Source: Bradyrhizobium sp. CCBAU 53351 | GTDB lineage: Bacteria > Pseudomonadota > Alphaproteobacteria > Rhizobiales > Xanthobacteraceae | Assembly (NCBI RefSeq): GCF_015291745.1 | Contig: NZ_CP030059.1 | Coordinates: forward strand, 4,305,501 to 4,369,500 | Length of the DNA stretch: 64,000 nt | Reading direction: 5' to 3' | Shown here: positions 17,943 through 25,935 of the stretch, in pieces | Position numbering within the stretch: the first letter of the stretch is position 1 | Layout: each line of letters opens with the position of its first letter | Position numbers and translations under genes: made by a program | Notes under the pieces: generated by a model | What the model saw: the letters and a program-made list of their open reading frames with translations, nothing else | What the model was told of the DNA's origin: nothing | Databases searched by the model: none

Positions 17943-18734
17943 TCACCCTCCGATCCGGCTCGGGCCCCGAGGGGCGGAGCTCGGCCCAAGCGTATGCTGA
18001 ACCGCCTGCTTGACGAGCGCCTGCGCCAGGATGCCCGCAAACAGCGTGTTCGTCGTGGCATATCGCCACCACATCCGCCCGGGTTCTTGATAGACTCGGT
18101 ACAGCCATTCGAGGCCCAGCCTCTGAATCGGTGCAGGCGCGCGTCGAACGGTACCTGCAAGAACATCGAACGCGCCGCCCACACCCATGATGAAGGGTAC
18201 GCCGAGACCATCACGGTGAGCCGCCAGGAAGCGCTCCTTCCGCGGTGTCGGCATGCCGATGAAGAGACAATCGGCCCCGCTGGACCGAATGTCCCGAACG
18301 ACATCGCTCTCCTGCTCGGGTTTGAAGTAGCCGTCATGCCAGCCCGCGAAGGCGAGTGAGGGATGCTTCTCGCGCGCGCGCTGCATTGCCAGATGCAGCA
18401 CGGCCTGGGTGGCCCCCAGGAAATAAGGCTTAAAGCCTTCCCGCGCACATACTGCGAGCAATTCGACCAGGAGATCGACGCCAGCGACTCGCGACCTCGC
18501 CGGAAGCCCCACTGCCCGAGCGCCCCAGAGAATCCCCATGCCGTCTATGCCGACAATGTCACTGTTGGCGACATCGGCCGCGAGCACGGGATCGGTTCGC
18601 ATCTTGACGAATTTGGCGACGTTCAGCGCAACATGCTGCACTCGGCGGCGGCTGCGCATGGCGCTGCACGCCAACTCTAGGGTCTCCGCCATTGTCAGCA
18701 GGTCGATGGGGCACGTCAGGAACGATGCACGCAT
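17943..18734 (-). CDS. WecG/TagA/CpsF family glycosyltransferase
   Basis: A 263-residue member of the GT26 family, which includes the ManNAcA transferase WecG and the ManNAc transferase TagA. Visible are HVALNVAKFV, DIVGIDGMGILWGARAVG, PYFLGATQAVLHLA, GWHDGYFKPE, LFIGMPTPRKERFLAAH and FIMGVGGAFDVLAGTVRRAP with RLGLEWLYRVYQEPGRMWWRY. It would transfer ManNAc or ManNAcA to a lipid-linked acceptor at the membrane. GGAGG precedes the ATG at good spacing. It is the first gene of the wec operon and lies directly before wecB and wecC, which make the expected donor. Gene symbol withheld because donor choice is unproven. Confidence 0.9.
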   Translation of the reverse strand: MRASFLTCPIDLLTMAETLELACSAMRSRRRVQHVALNVAKFVKMRTDPVLAADVANSDIVGIDGMGILWGARAVGLPARSRVAGVDLLVELLAVCAREGFKPYFLGATQAVLHLAMQRAREKHPSLAFAGWHDGYFKPEQESDVVRDIRSSGADCLFIGMPTPRKERFLAAHRDGLGVPFIMGVGGAFDVLAGTVRRAPAPIQRLGLEWLYRVYQEPGRMWWRYATTNTLFAGILAQALVKQAVQHTLGPSSAPRGPSRIGG

Positions 18735-18910
18735 TTGAATCGACCTCCAAAATGCAACTTGGTTTAAGTTCTATTTAAGAATATAATAACGATAATAAAT
18801 AGCAAATATTTAAATGCAAGGATTAAATGTGCGCATCCAATTGACCGTTTGAGCGCCACCGCGCCGGCGAATACGCAATGGGCCGACGGAGATTAAATAG
18901 GTGAGATGAA
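18735..18910. promoter_or_regulatory. AT-rich divergent promoter region, wec operon / GT2
   Basis: A 176-base spacer between the divergent wec operon and a glycosyltransferase gene; its left ~100 bases are strongly AT-rich. It holds ATTTAAAT (18808-18815) and ATTAAAT (18822-18828 and 18892-18898). TTTAAGTTCTAT at 18763-18774 recurs exactly at 40906-40917, upstream of the initiating phosphotransferase. Promoters for both directions are expected here. Confidence 0.55.
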
Positions 18911-19798
18911 ATGATTTCGGTAATTATTCCCCACCTCAACCAGCCGGAGGCTCTGGAAGCCTGCTTGCAGAGCCTCGATGCACAGACCCTGTCCCGGGAC
19001 CTGTTCGAAGTCATCGTGGTGGACAACGGCTCAGCAATGCCCCCGGTGGACGTCGTTGCCGGCCATCCCGATGCGAGGTTGATGTACGAACCGCATCCCG
19101 GTCCCGGTCCGGCGCGAAACGCAGGCGCGGCCTATGCGCGAGGTGATGTTCTCGCCTTCATGGATGCGGACTGCAGGGCTCATCCGGGCTGGCTGACCGC
19201 GATACACGACGCCTTCCAGCAAGTCAGGCCGGCGACGATCCTTGGCGGAGAGGTCCGCATCTGGTCCGCCGTCGAAGGATCTTTCACCGCGATCGAAGCC
19301 TACGAAAGCGTTTTCGGCTTTCGCAATCGATTGTACGTCACCAAGCACGGCTACTCGGTCACGGCAAATCTCGCGGTCCGCCGCGGCGACTTCGCGAGGG
19401 TCGGACCTTTCCCCGGCATTCAGTTCGCGGAAGACATGCAATGGGGACAAATGGCCCTCCGTGCCGGCTGCGAATTTCGCTACGTCCCTGGGATGGTCGT
19501 GTTCCATCCCGCGCGGCGCTCGCTTCGGGAGCTGTATGCAAAGTGGGACCGGCAAATCACGCACTACCGCAACATGGCACAGGGCGCGCGCGGCTGGCAG
19601 CTACGCTGGTTTGCCACGGCCCTACTCGTCCTCGTATCCCCCGCGGCCGGCGCGTTCACCGTTATGACGAGCCGGCGCCTTCATGGGATACGCGCCCGCC
19701 TCAAGGCGATCGCCGTTCTCTGCGCGGTTCGAAGCCATCGCACGGCCAAGATGCTGGCCTTGCTTCGGAAAGAGGGCGCGGTCGTCTGGAATCGCTGA
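18911..19798 (+). CDS. Family 2 glycosyltransferase
   Basis: A 295-residue GT-A enzyme: ISVIIPHLNQPEALEACL, EVIVVDNGSA, PGPGPARNAGAAYARGDVLAFMDADC (the DAD metal site) and FAEDMQWGQMALRAG (the catalytic ED region). The C terminus has one or two hydrophobic segments that could anchor it at the inner membrane. AGGTGAG is upstream of the ATG. It is convergent with the 414-residue gene next to the secretion system, so it could serve the polysaccharide or glycosylate the exported protein. Sequence alone does not decide between these. Confidence 0.85.
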   Translation: MISVIIPHLNQPEALEACLQSLDAQTLSRDLFEVIVVDNGSAMPPVDVVAGHPDARLMYEPHPGPGPARNAGAAYARGDVLAFMDADCRAHPGWLTAIHDAFQQVRPATILGGEVRIWSAVEGSFTAIEAYESVFGFRNRLYVTKHGYSVTANLAVRRGDFARVGPFPGIQFAEDMQWGQMALRAGCEFRYVPGMVVFHPARRSLRELYAKWDRQITHYRNMAQGARGWQLRWFATALLVLVSPAAGAFTVMTSRRLHGIRARLKAIAVLCAVRSHRTAKMLALLRKEGAVVWNR

Positions 19799-19818
19799 CT
19801 GATTCGGCTTCCGTTGCG

Positions 19819-21063
19819 CTACGACTGGTCACCGGGCAGGCGCGATGGCTGTTCGAAAGCGGCGTTGTGGCTAAGACCCCGCAAATCGGCACGCCGACCG
19901 AATGACCACAAGATCCAGCCGAGTTCGTAGCTGCGGCATTCGAGTCGAATTGTCACGTCGGCACTGTCGACCAACGCCTTCCCGTTTTCGAGCCAAGTGT
20001 TTCTGAGCGCGCGCAATATCCGCGGAGCCCTGGTCTTCAGTTCATGCTCGCGAACCTGCGAGCGGATTGTCAGGCTGAGTTCCGGCACGAGCATGGACCT
20101 GCACAACTGGTTGTGGCCAAGCACCCAGTTGAATCCTTTCACCAAGGCATCCCGCGCTCCCCGTCGTCCGAAGCGCTCGGCCCACTCCAGCAGCGCCGGA
20201 GCCATTCCATACTGATGGACCGAATAGACCTCGTAAAAGTCGAGAACGCGGCCACTCACCGCATCGAAGAACCACGGCCACTCACCCTGAGGTCCCTGAA
20301 GCGCGATCAAATTGCCCACGCAGGCGTCGGCCATGACGAGTGCGGATACGTCCCCGGTGAATTCTCCGTACTGATAGCAGGCGATCGAAAGATAGGTCTG
20401 CGTCGCAAATGATGCAAAGCGGCGACGGAAGCCCGACGGCGCATCGAAAAACAATCCGGACTGGCTACGGAAACGCTCCTTCAGGAAACGATAGAGCCGG
20501 CCGGCGAAGCCCAGCCACTCCCTCTCGCCTGCCCTGGCCTGCGCGATGACTCCCGTGAGCAGCATGCCGAGGTCCTGGGCTCGAAACGCTGACCATTGCG
20601 ACTCATCCGAAAGAATGGCTTTCAGCTCGAACCTGACCTGCTCCGGGATGGGAAGGTGGAGCTCGGCGGCGGCCCACAACGCCATACCGAACGCATACTT
20701 GCGGACAGGAAGGGCGGTCAGACTCACGGCATTCCGTTGAAAGATCTCTGAGAGATCGATGTCAGCCGGAAGTTCCGCGACCCGCGACATCCCGAGCAAG
20801 ACATTGAGGGTGTAGAACACGTCGCTATGTGCCATCGATTCGTTCGGCGACGCCCGCCCGTCGAGGTGATAAATATGCGACCAACGGCGCTCTCTCGGCA
20901 ACCAACAGCGTTCCAGCCCCCTGAGCGCATAGTTCACCAGAGGCGAGTTTGGCGACAGTTCCTTCGCTGCAACGGGCAACACGAGCTTCACACTAGAATT
21001 CGGGCTGATCATCATCGATGTGTACCATGGTAAATCCGGCTCAGTACTCCCGGATGCTTTCAT
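19819..21063 (-). CDS. Unknown helical protein linked to type I secretion cassette
   Basis: A 414-residue protein I do not recognise by name. It is rich in helices and aromatic residues, with repeated hairpin-like segments and GEWPWFFDAVSGRVLDFYEVYSVHQ's local wording (GEWPWFFD, then YSVHQYGMAPALLEW), reminiscent of alpha/alpha-barrel enzymes such as glycoside hydrolases or terpene-cyclase-like folds. No signal peptide is evident. The first Met at 21063 overlaps hlyD by 23 bases; ATGATG at 21015 is an alternative start. Its position directly after the HlyD-like gene on the same strand suggests a job connected with the exported giant protein or its glycan. No function is assigned. Confidence 0.6.
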   Translation of the reverse strand: MKASGSTEPDLPWYTSMMISPNSSVKLVLPVAAKELSPNSPLVNYALRGLERCWLPRERRWSHIYHLDGRASPNESMAHSDVFYTLNVLLGMSRVAELPADIDLSEIFQRNAVSLTALPVRKYAFGMALWAAAELHLPIPEQVRFELKAILSDESQWSAFRAQDLGMLLTGVIAQARAGEREWLGFAGRLYRFLKERFRSQSGLFFDAPSGFRRRFASFATQTYLSIACYQYGEFTGDVSALVMADACVGNLIALQGPQGEWPWFFDAVSGRVLDFYEVYSVHQYGMAPALLEWAERFGRRGARDALVKGFNWVLGHNQLCRSMLVPELSLTIRSQVREHELKTRAPRILRALRNTWLENGKALVDSADVTIRLECRSYELGWILWSFGRRADLRGLSHNAAFEQPSRLPGDQS

Positions 21064-22468
21064 CCAAGCCGCGAAGCAGGGGATAGAGGAAATATGAAAT
21101 CACCCTGCGTTGTCCGACCTTCATCTCGGCGGTGACCGCCATACCGGGCATCAACCGAACCCTTTCGGACGGCAGCCGAAGGTGCGTGTCCCGCAGATCG
21201 ATCAGTACGCGGTAATAGGGAGCTGACGAACGGCGCGCACCTTCGGCCTTCGCGTCTGGCGAGAATGAGTCCCGGCTAATGACGCCGACCTCGCCAGCCG
21301 CAGTGCCGTACTTCTGGAATGGAAATGCCTCGAACTTGACCCGCACGGTCTGCCCGACCGTGACCTGCCCGATATCCCTGCCCTCGACGTTGACCTCTGC
21401 GCGAAGCGTCTCGTCTCGCGGGACCAGCACAAACAACGTCTCGGCCTCGCGGACCACCGAACCTACCGTCCGATTGGCAATGTCGAGTACCACCGCATCC
21501 GCCGGTGCATGCAGCACGATCAGCTGTCGACGGAGCTCCGCCTTTTTGAGCTCTTCGGCGGTGCCATCGCGCTTTGGCAACGCCTCGACAAGTTCCTGAT
21601 ATGCAGCTCGACGAAACTCGGCGGCGAACACCTTCTGGTCTGCACGGGCCTTGTCCAGACGATGCCTGTTGTCGACGATGCTGCCACGAACCCGCGCCAG
21701 GCTGCTTTCGACGTCCAACCGCGCATCGCGTGACAGGAGGAAGTTCAGTCTTGAACCGACCTCCTTGGCCATCAACGCGTTTCGCATGGCTTCGATGGAC
21801 TGCATCGTGTCCAGCCGCTCGGCCAGGACTCCTTCCTCGTTCTGAGCCGTTTTTAGATTGGCCTGTGCCGACGCAATCTGCGCGTCATAGTTCTGGATCT
21901 GAAGGTCGTAAGTCGCCCTCCTCTGGAGAAATACCCTTCTCTGCAGAGCCTGGTCGTCGTTCGCCGTCGCCTCCGCTCCGTACTCAGTGCCGTCCAACTC
22001 GGCCCGCAGCCGATCGATGGTGGCGTCGAGACCCGCTAGGCGCCCGCGCAGTTGGGCAAGATCGGCCTGAGAGAACGTTGGGTCGAGGACCGCAAGCACG
22101 TCGCCGCGATTGACGAAATCGCCAGCCTTGACCGGAATCTCCCGAATGACCGACGTTTCCAGCGGCTGTACAACCAGGTTTGGATTCGTCGTGATCAACT
22201 TACCCTGCGCAGTCACAATCATGTCGACGCGAGATACGCAGGCGAATGTGATCGCCGCAGCGATCAGAGCGACGACACAATAGAGCGTGACCCGTCCCAG
22301 ACGCGGTGGCGTCAATTGCTCGATCTCGGCTGCGTCCGACTGAAATTGCCCGACAACGCGAGACCAAGTCGGCGTAGAGCTCAAGAACCGGCGTCTCGCC
22401 CGTCGATCGGACGGAGGCCCGGATCTGCGCAAGGCTGTTTCAGACCTGGTCTTTTCAGCCGCGGTCAT
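21041..22468 (-). CDS. HlyD-family type I secretion periplasmic adaptor
   Basis: A 475-residue membrane-fusion protein. It has a cytoplasmic N tail, one membrane helix at about residues 60-80, then VIREIPVKAGDFVNRGDVLAVLDP (the split biotinyl-lipoyl motif). A long coiled-coil hairpin with many Gln/Ala/Arg heptads and a C-terminal VKFEAFPFQKYGTAAGEV barrel segment characteristic of the HlyD family follow. It bridges the inner-membrane ABC transporter and a TolC-like outer-membrane pore. The ATG at 22468 overlaps the transporter stop as ATGA. No TolC-like gene is seen in the window. Confidence 0.93.
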   Translation of the reverse strand: MTAAEKTRSETALRRSGPPSDRRARRRFLSSTPTWSRVVGQFQSDAAEIEQLTPPRLGRVTLYCVVALIAAAITFACVSRVDMIVTAQGKLITTNPNLVVQPLETSVIREIPVKAGDFVNRGDVLAVLDPTFSQADLAQLRGRLAGLDATIDRLRAELDGTEYGAEATANDDQALQRRVFLQRRATYDLQIQNYDAQIASAQANLKTAQNEEGVLAERLDTMQSIEAMRNALMAKEVGSRLNFLLSRDARLDVESSLARVRGSIVDNRHRLDKARADQKVFAAEFRRAAYQELVEALPKRDGTAEELKKAELRRQLIVLHAPADAVVLDIANRTVGSVVREAETLFVLVPRDETLRAEVNVEGRDIGQVTVGQTVRVKFEAFPFQKYGTAAGEVGVISRDSFSPDAKAEGARRSSAPYYRVLIDLRDTHLRLPSERVRLMPGMAVTAEMKVGQRRVISYFLYPLLRGLDESIREY

Positions 22469-24669
22469 GCCACCTGTCTCGTCTGCTGGTTCCAGAGATG
22501 CCGGTAGAAGGTGCATTTCGACAGCAGCGCGTCATGATGATCCACATCGACGATCCGTCCACGGTCGATCACCAGAATCTGGCTTGCGTCCGACAGCATC
22601 GAAAGCCGGTGGGATACGATGATGACGGTTCGCCCCTCCGCGATACGCCGCAGATTGCGCCGAATGATCATCTCGCTCTCGGAATCCAACGCGCTCGTGG
22701 CTTCATCGAGAATGAGGATACGCGGGTTGACGATCAGAGCCCGCGCGATCGCAAGCCGCTGCTTCTGCCCGCCGGACAGGTTTGATGCCTCTTCCTCGAG
22801 CACGGTATCGAACCCTCTCGGCAGCCGCTCGATGAACTCGTCGGCGCCGGCTAGCTGGGCCGCGTGGACGATCTCCTCGAACGTGGCGTCGCGCCTCACG
22901 CAGGCGATATTTTCTCGCACGGTGCCCCGGAACAGGAAATTGTCCTGGAGCACGAGCCCGAGATTCCGCCGCAGATGGGCGAGGTCGATCTCCCGCGAAT
23001 CGTGACCGTCAATGCGCACCATTCCTTGCTGCACCGGATACATTCCCGCGATGAGCCGCGTCAGGGTCGTCTTGCCCGAACCGCTCCGGCCGACAATTCC
23101 GAAGATTGAGCCGGGGGGAATCGAGAACGAAACGTCGTCCAGCGCGGGCGTTCCCTCGCCGTATCGAAACGTGACGTTTTCAAACCCGATGTGCCCGGCG
23201 AAGTCGGGCCGCAAGCCGTCGCGACGGCCGTCTCGTTCCAGCTCACTATTCATCACCTCGCCGAGCATCTTAACGGCCAGCGCAATCTCTTGATATTCGT
23301 GCACCATGGTCACCATCTGCACCAGCGGTCCCGAAACGCGTCCCGCCAGCATGTTGAAGGCGACGAGTGCGCCGATCGTCATCTCGCCGCTGAAGACGTC
23401 GAGCGCGCCGAGGGCCACGATGCCGAGCGTCATCATCTTCTCAAGGAAGCCGGTCAGGGCCTGGGCGCCTGCCGAGATCTTTTCGACGCCGAATCGCATC
23501 GAGACCGATTGCGCACAGCGATCGTCCCACGACCTGTTCTGGCTTGGCTCCATGGCCAGCGACTTCACGGTGCGCATTCCGTGCACGGTCTCGACCATCA
23601 AGGCCTGCCGACTGGCCTCGGCCTGATACAGTTGGTAGAGCCGCCGCCGGAACGGCGCCATCAAGATGGCAATCACACTGGCACTAGCGGCCGTGAAGGC
23701 TAGAACAACGCATGTCAGTTTGATGCTGTAGAGCGCGAGGATCGGCAGGATGACCACCAGCGACAACGCGTCCAAGGCGGTCAGAAACAGTCGGCCGGTC
23801 AGGAACTCGCGGATTCGCCCGGCCTGCTGCATGTGCTTCACCAAGACGCCGGCCGAGATGCGCTCGAAGAAGCTTATCGGGAGTCCCAAGAGATGCCGAA
23901 ACGTCCTGGTCGCGACCCGGATGTCGATCTTGTTCGTGGCATAGAGCAGCAGATAGCGTCGCAAGAAGCTGAAGACGGCGTCGAAGCAGAGCGCAAGGAT
24001 CGCGCCGACCGAGAGAACGTAGAGTGTCGTGAGGCTCTCGTGGACAAGAACCTTGTCGATGACGAGCTGAAAGAAGATCGGAAGCGCCAGCCCCAGCGCA
24101 TAGAGGAACACCGCAGCAATTGCGACGTCGAAAAAGAGCCGCCACTCCCGCAGCATTTCGGGTATGAACCAGCGCAGCCCAAAGGGCCTCTGGCCCCGCG
24201 GCGAAGCGACCTCGCGCTTGAACAGAACGACCTTTCCGGACCAATTGGCGCAAAAGCGATCCGTATCGACGAGCAGGTGCTCGCCGTTCCGCTCGGCCAG
24301 TGGATCGAACACCGTTACCGCCTCGCATTCCGGCCCGGCTCCGACCACAACAACCCAATTCAGATTCGAGAGCTGAACAAGAGCCGGATAGGCTTCGCCG
24401 AGCTGGCATATGGCCTTCCAATCGAGCTGCGCCGTGCAGGCGCGAAGGCCCGCGTCATGAGCCATGCGCAGCAGGAGATCGGTCGAGATGCCGCTTTCGT
24501 CGACCGCATAGGCGTGCCGCAACCGATCGGGCGGCAGATCGATTCCGTGATGGGAAGCGACCCTTGATAGGCATTCAAGGGCGGTTTGAGCAACCCAACC
24601 CGGCCCGTCCTCCGACGACGGCGGTTCTGGTTCAAGCCTCTCGATTTCAACGGAAGTTGGCTGAAACAT
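22465..24669 (-). CDS. HlyB-type type I secretion ABC transporter (permease-ATPase)
   Basis: A 734-residue transporter with three parts. Residues ~25-150 form a C39-like domain in which the catalytic cysteine pattern of true C39 peptidases is missing, as in HlyB. Residues ~165-460 are the six-helix permease with IDKVLVHESLTTL and LPISFFERISAGVLVKHMQ. The C-terminal ATPase has GRSGSGKTT (near 526), LSGGQ (near 630) and ILILDEATSALDSES. It should export an uncleaved substrate through the inner membrane. It overlaps the HlyD gene at the 3' end and the 111-residue gene at the 5' end by 23 bases. Confidence 0.94.
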   Translation of the reverse strand: MFQPTSVEIERLEPEPPSSEDGPGWVAQTALECLSRVASHHGIDLPPDRLRHAYAVDESGISTDLLLRMAHDAGLRACTAQLDWKAICQLGEAYPALVQLSNLNWVVVVGAGPECEAVTVFDPLAERNGEHLLVDTDRFCANWSGKVVLFKREVASPRGQRPFGLRWFIPEMLREWRLFFDVAIAAVFLYALGLALPIFFQLVIDKVLVHESLTTLYVLSVGAILALCFDAVFSFLRRYLLLYATNKIDIRVATRTFRHLLGLPISFFERISAGVLVKHMQQAGRIREFLTGRLFLTALDALSLVVILPILALYSIKLTCVVLAFTAASASVIAILMAPFRRRLYQLYQAEASRQALMVETVHGMRTVKSLAMEPSQNRSWDDRCAQSVSMRFGVEKISAGAQALTGFLEKMMTLGIVALGALDVFSGEMTIGALVAFNMLAGRVSGPLVQMVTMVHEYQEIALAVKMLGEVMNSELERDGRRDGLRPDFAGHIGFENVTFRYGEGTPALDDVSFSIPPGSIFGIVGRSGSGKTTLTRLIAGMYPVQQGMVRIDGHDSREIDLAHLRRNLGLVLQDNFLFRGTVRENIACVRRDATFEEIVHAAQLAGADEFIERLPRGFDTVLEEEASNLSGGQKQRLAIARALIVNPRILILDEATSALDSESEMIIRRNLRRIAEGRTVIIVSHRLSMLSDASQILVIDRGRIVDVDHHDALLSKCTFYRHLWNQQTRQVA

Positions 24670-24982
24670 TGGAAGATCGTGAATTGTCCGAAACTGACGA
24701 AGCAGGCTCGACCCGCGCGCTCGCCTGCGGTGCGGCGACCGGCGTCCTCGGGCGAGAGCGCTGGACGACGCCGGCGTCGACCAGCCCCTGGAGCGCGTTC
24801 TGCATCACCTCCACAGAGTTCGCGAACGAATCCGCGGAAAAGATCAGCCTTTGCCGAAAGACCTTCTTGGGCGCGTTGTTGGCATCACGCTCCGTGGGCG
24901 AGAGACTGACCAGGTCCACCCGCACGATCGACCCGCCAATTGTGACCTCGTCAATCCCGTCTGTGTAGAGCTCTGTATGCAT
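24647..24982 (-). CDS. Small unknown protein in type I secretion operon
   Basis: A 111-residue protein with an excellent ribosome binding site (AAAGGAGAGG about six bases before the ATG). The first ~75 residues look like a compact beta-rich fold (ITVGGS-type start, VRVDLVSLSPTERD, KVFRQRLIFSADSFANSVEVMQNALQGLVDAG). The last ~35 are Ser/Pro/Arg-rich and probably disordered. I do not recognise the family. It lies between the methyltransferase and transporter genes and overlaps the transporter start, so an accessory or chaperone-like role in secretion is plausible but only inferred. Confidence 0.7.
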   Translation of the reverse strand: MHTELYTDGIDEVTIGGSIVRVDLVSLSPTERDANNAPKKVFRQRLIFSADSFANSVEVMQNALQGLVDAGVVQRSRPRTPVAAPQASARVEPASSVSDNSRSSNVSANFR

Positions 24983-24994
24983 CGGTCCTCTCCT

Positions 24995-25909
24995 TTACGT
25001 CGGTTGAGATGAATGGCTTGCTCTGCGCGTGTCATTGGGGCGCATTGCTATGACGCAAAGGCAATGATGCAGATGAATGCCTTCGGAGCGATTTGATGGA
25101 ATACGGGCGGCGTTGTAGGAGGCGTCCGGACGAAACGGCTCCAGGATCTGGAGGCCCGCCTCGGCGTACATGCGGCGAATGGCTCCCTCTTCGTAGGCGA
25201 TTGACGCTTCCGGCTGATCGTCGTCTTTCACGCGATACTCTCCGTGATCGAACTTCCAGCTATGCTCCACGCTGCCCGTCGTCTGGGTCAGTTCGAGGGT
25301 GCGCTTGTTATAGACCAGCCAGGTCGCCACCAGCCGGCCGCCGGGCCTTAGAACCCGCGAGGTCTGCTCCAGGTAATTGCAGGCTCCGCCGGGCAAGATA
25401 TGCGTGAAGATTGACCCGGCGTAAGCGAAATCAAACCGCTCATCTTGGTAAGGAAAACAATATCGATCCACCGATATCTGCTCGTTCGGGCTCCATCGCG
25501 TTGCGACCCTCGCGAGCTGGAATTGGAAGTTGGGCCGCCGAGTGCTGATCTTGCTACGACACCAATCAACCAGCTCTTCCTTGATATCGAAGCCATCGTA
25601 GCTTCCCCTCCCGTTCAGATAGCGGGAGAGCGGGATAGCCAAGCGGCCAACGCCACACGCAATGTCGAGAACGCGATGCGACGGCCGCAGGCCGGCCATC
25701 TCAACGAAAAACTCCAATTGGTCACGTCCGGTATCGTGAAAATCAAACCATGTCGGCGAGATCCAGCCGCGCAGGCGCCGCGGCGGCAGTCCGGCCACGG
25801 CATAAGAGAGCCGGTCGTACGCGGCACGCAGCACATTCCGCACGGGTTGCGGTGTCACACGTCGCGCGAGCGTAACGGGCGACGCGATCGTTCGTGATAG
25901 GCTCGACAT
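24995..25909 (-). CDS. Class I SAM-dependent methyltransferase
   Basis: A 304-residue methyltransferase. Motif I is VLDIACGVGRLAIPLSRYL, motif II is YDGFDIKEELVDWC, DFAYAGSIFTHIL is the post-II region and SRVLRPGGRLVATWLV is motif III. The basic N-terminal ~45 residues could bind membrane or a partner. GGGAGAT precedes the ATG. It sits between the giant secreted-protein gene and the 111-residue gene in the same orientation, so it may modify the exported protein or a glycan attached to it. The target is unknown. Confidence 0.85.
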   Translation of the reverse strand: MSSLSRTIASPVTLARRVTPQPVRNVLRAAYDRLSYAVAGLPPRRLRGWISPTWFDFHDTGRDQLEFFVEMAGLRPSHRVLDIACGVGRLAIPLSRYLNGRGSYDGFDIKEELVDWCRSKISTRRPNFQFQLARVATRWSPNEQISVDRYCFPYQDERFDFAYAGSIFTHILPGGACNYLEQTSRVLRPGGRLVATWLVYNKRTLELTQTTGSVEHSWKFDHGEYRVKDDDQPEASIAYEEGAIRRMYAEAGLQILEPFRPDASYNAARIPSNRSEGIHLHHCLCVIAMRPNDTRRASHSSQPT

Positions 25910-25935
25910 GATCTCCCTTTCTTGTCTATGCAGCT

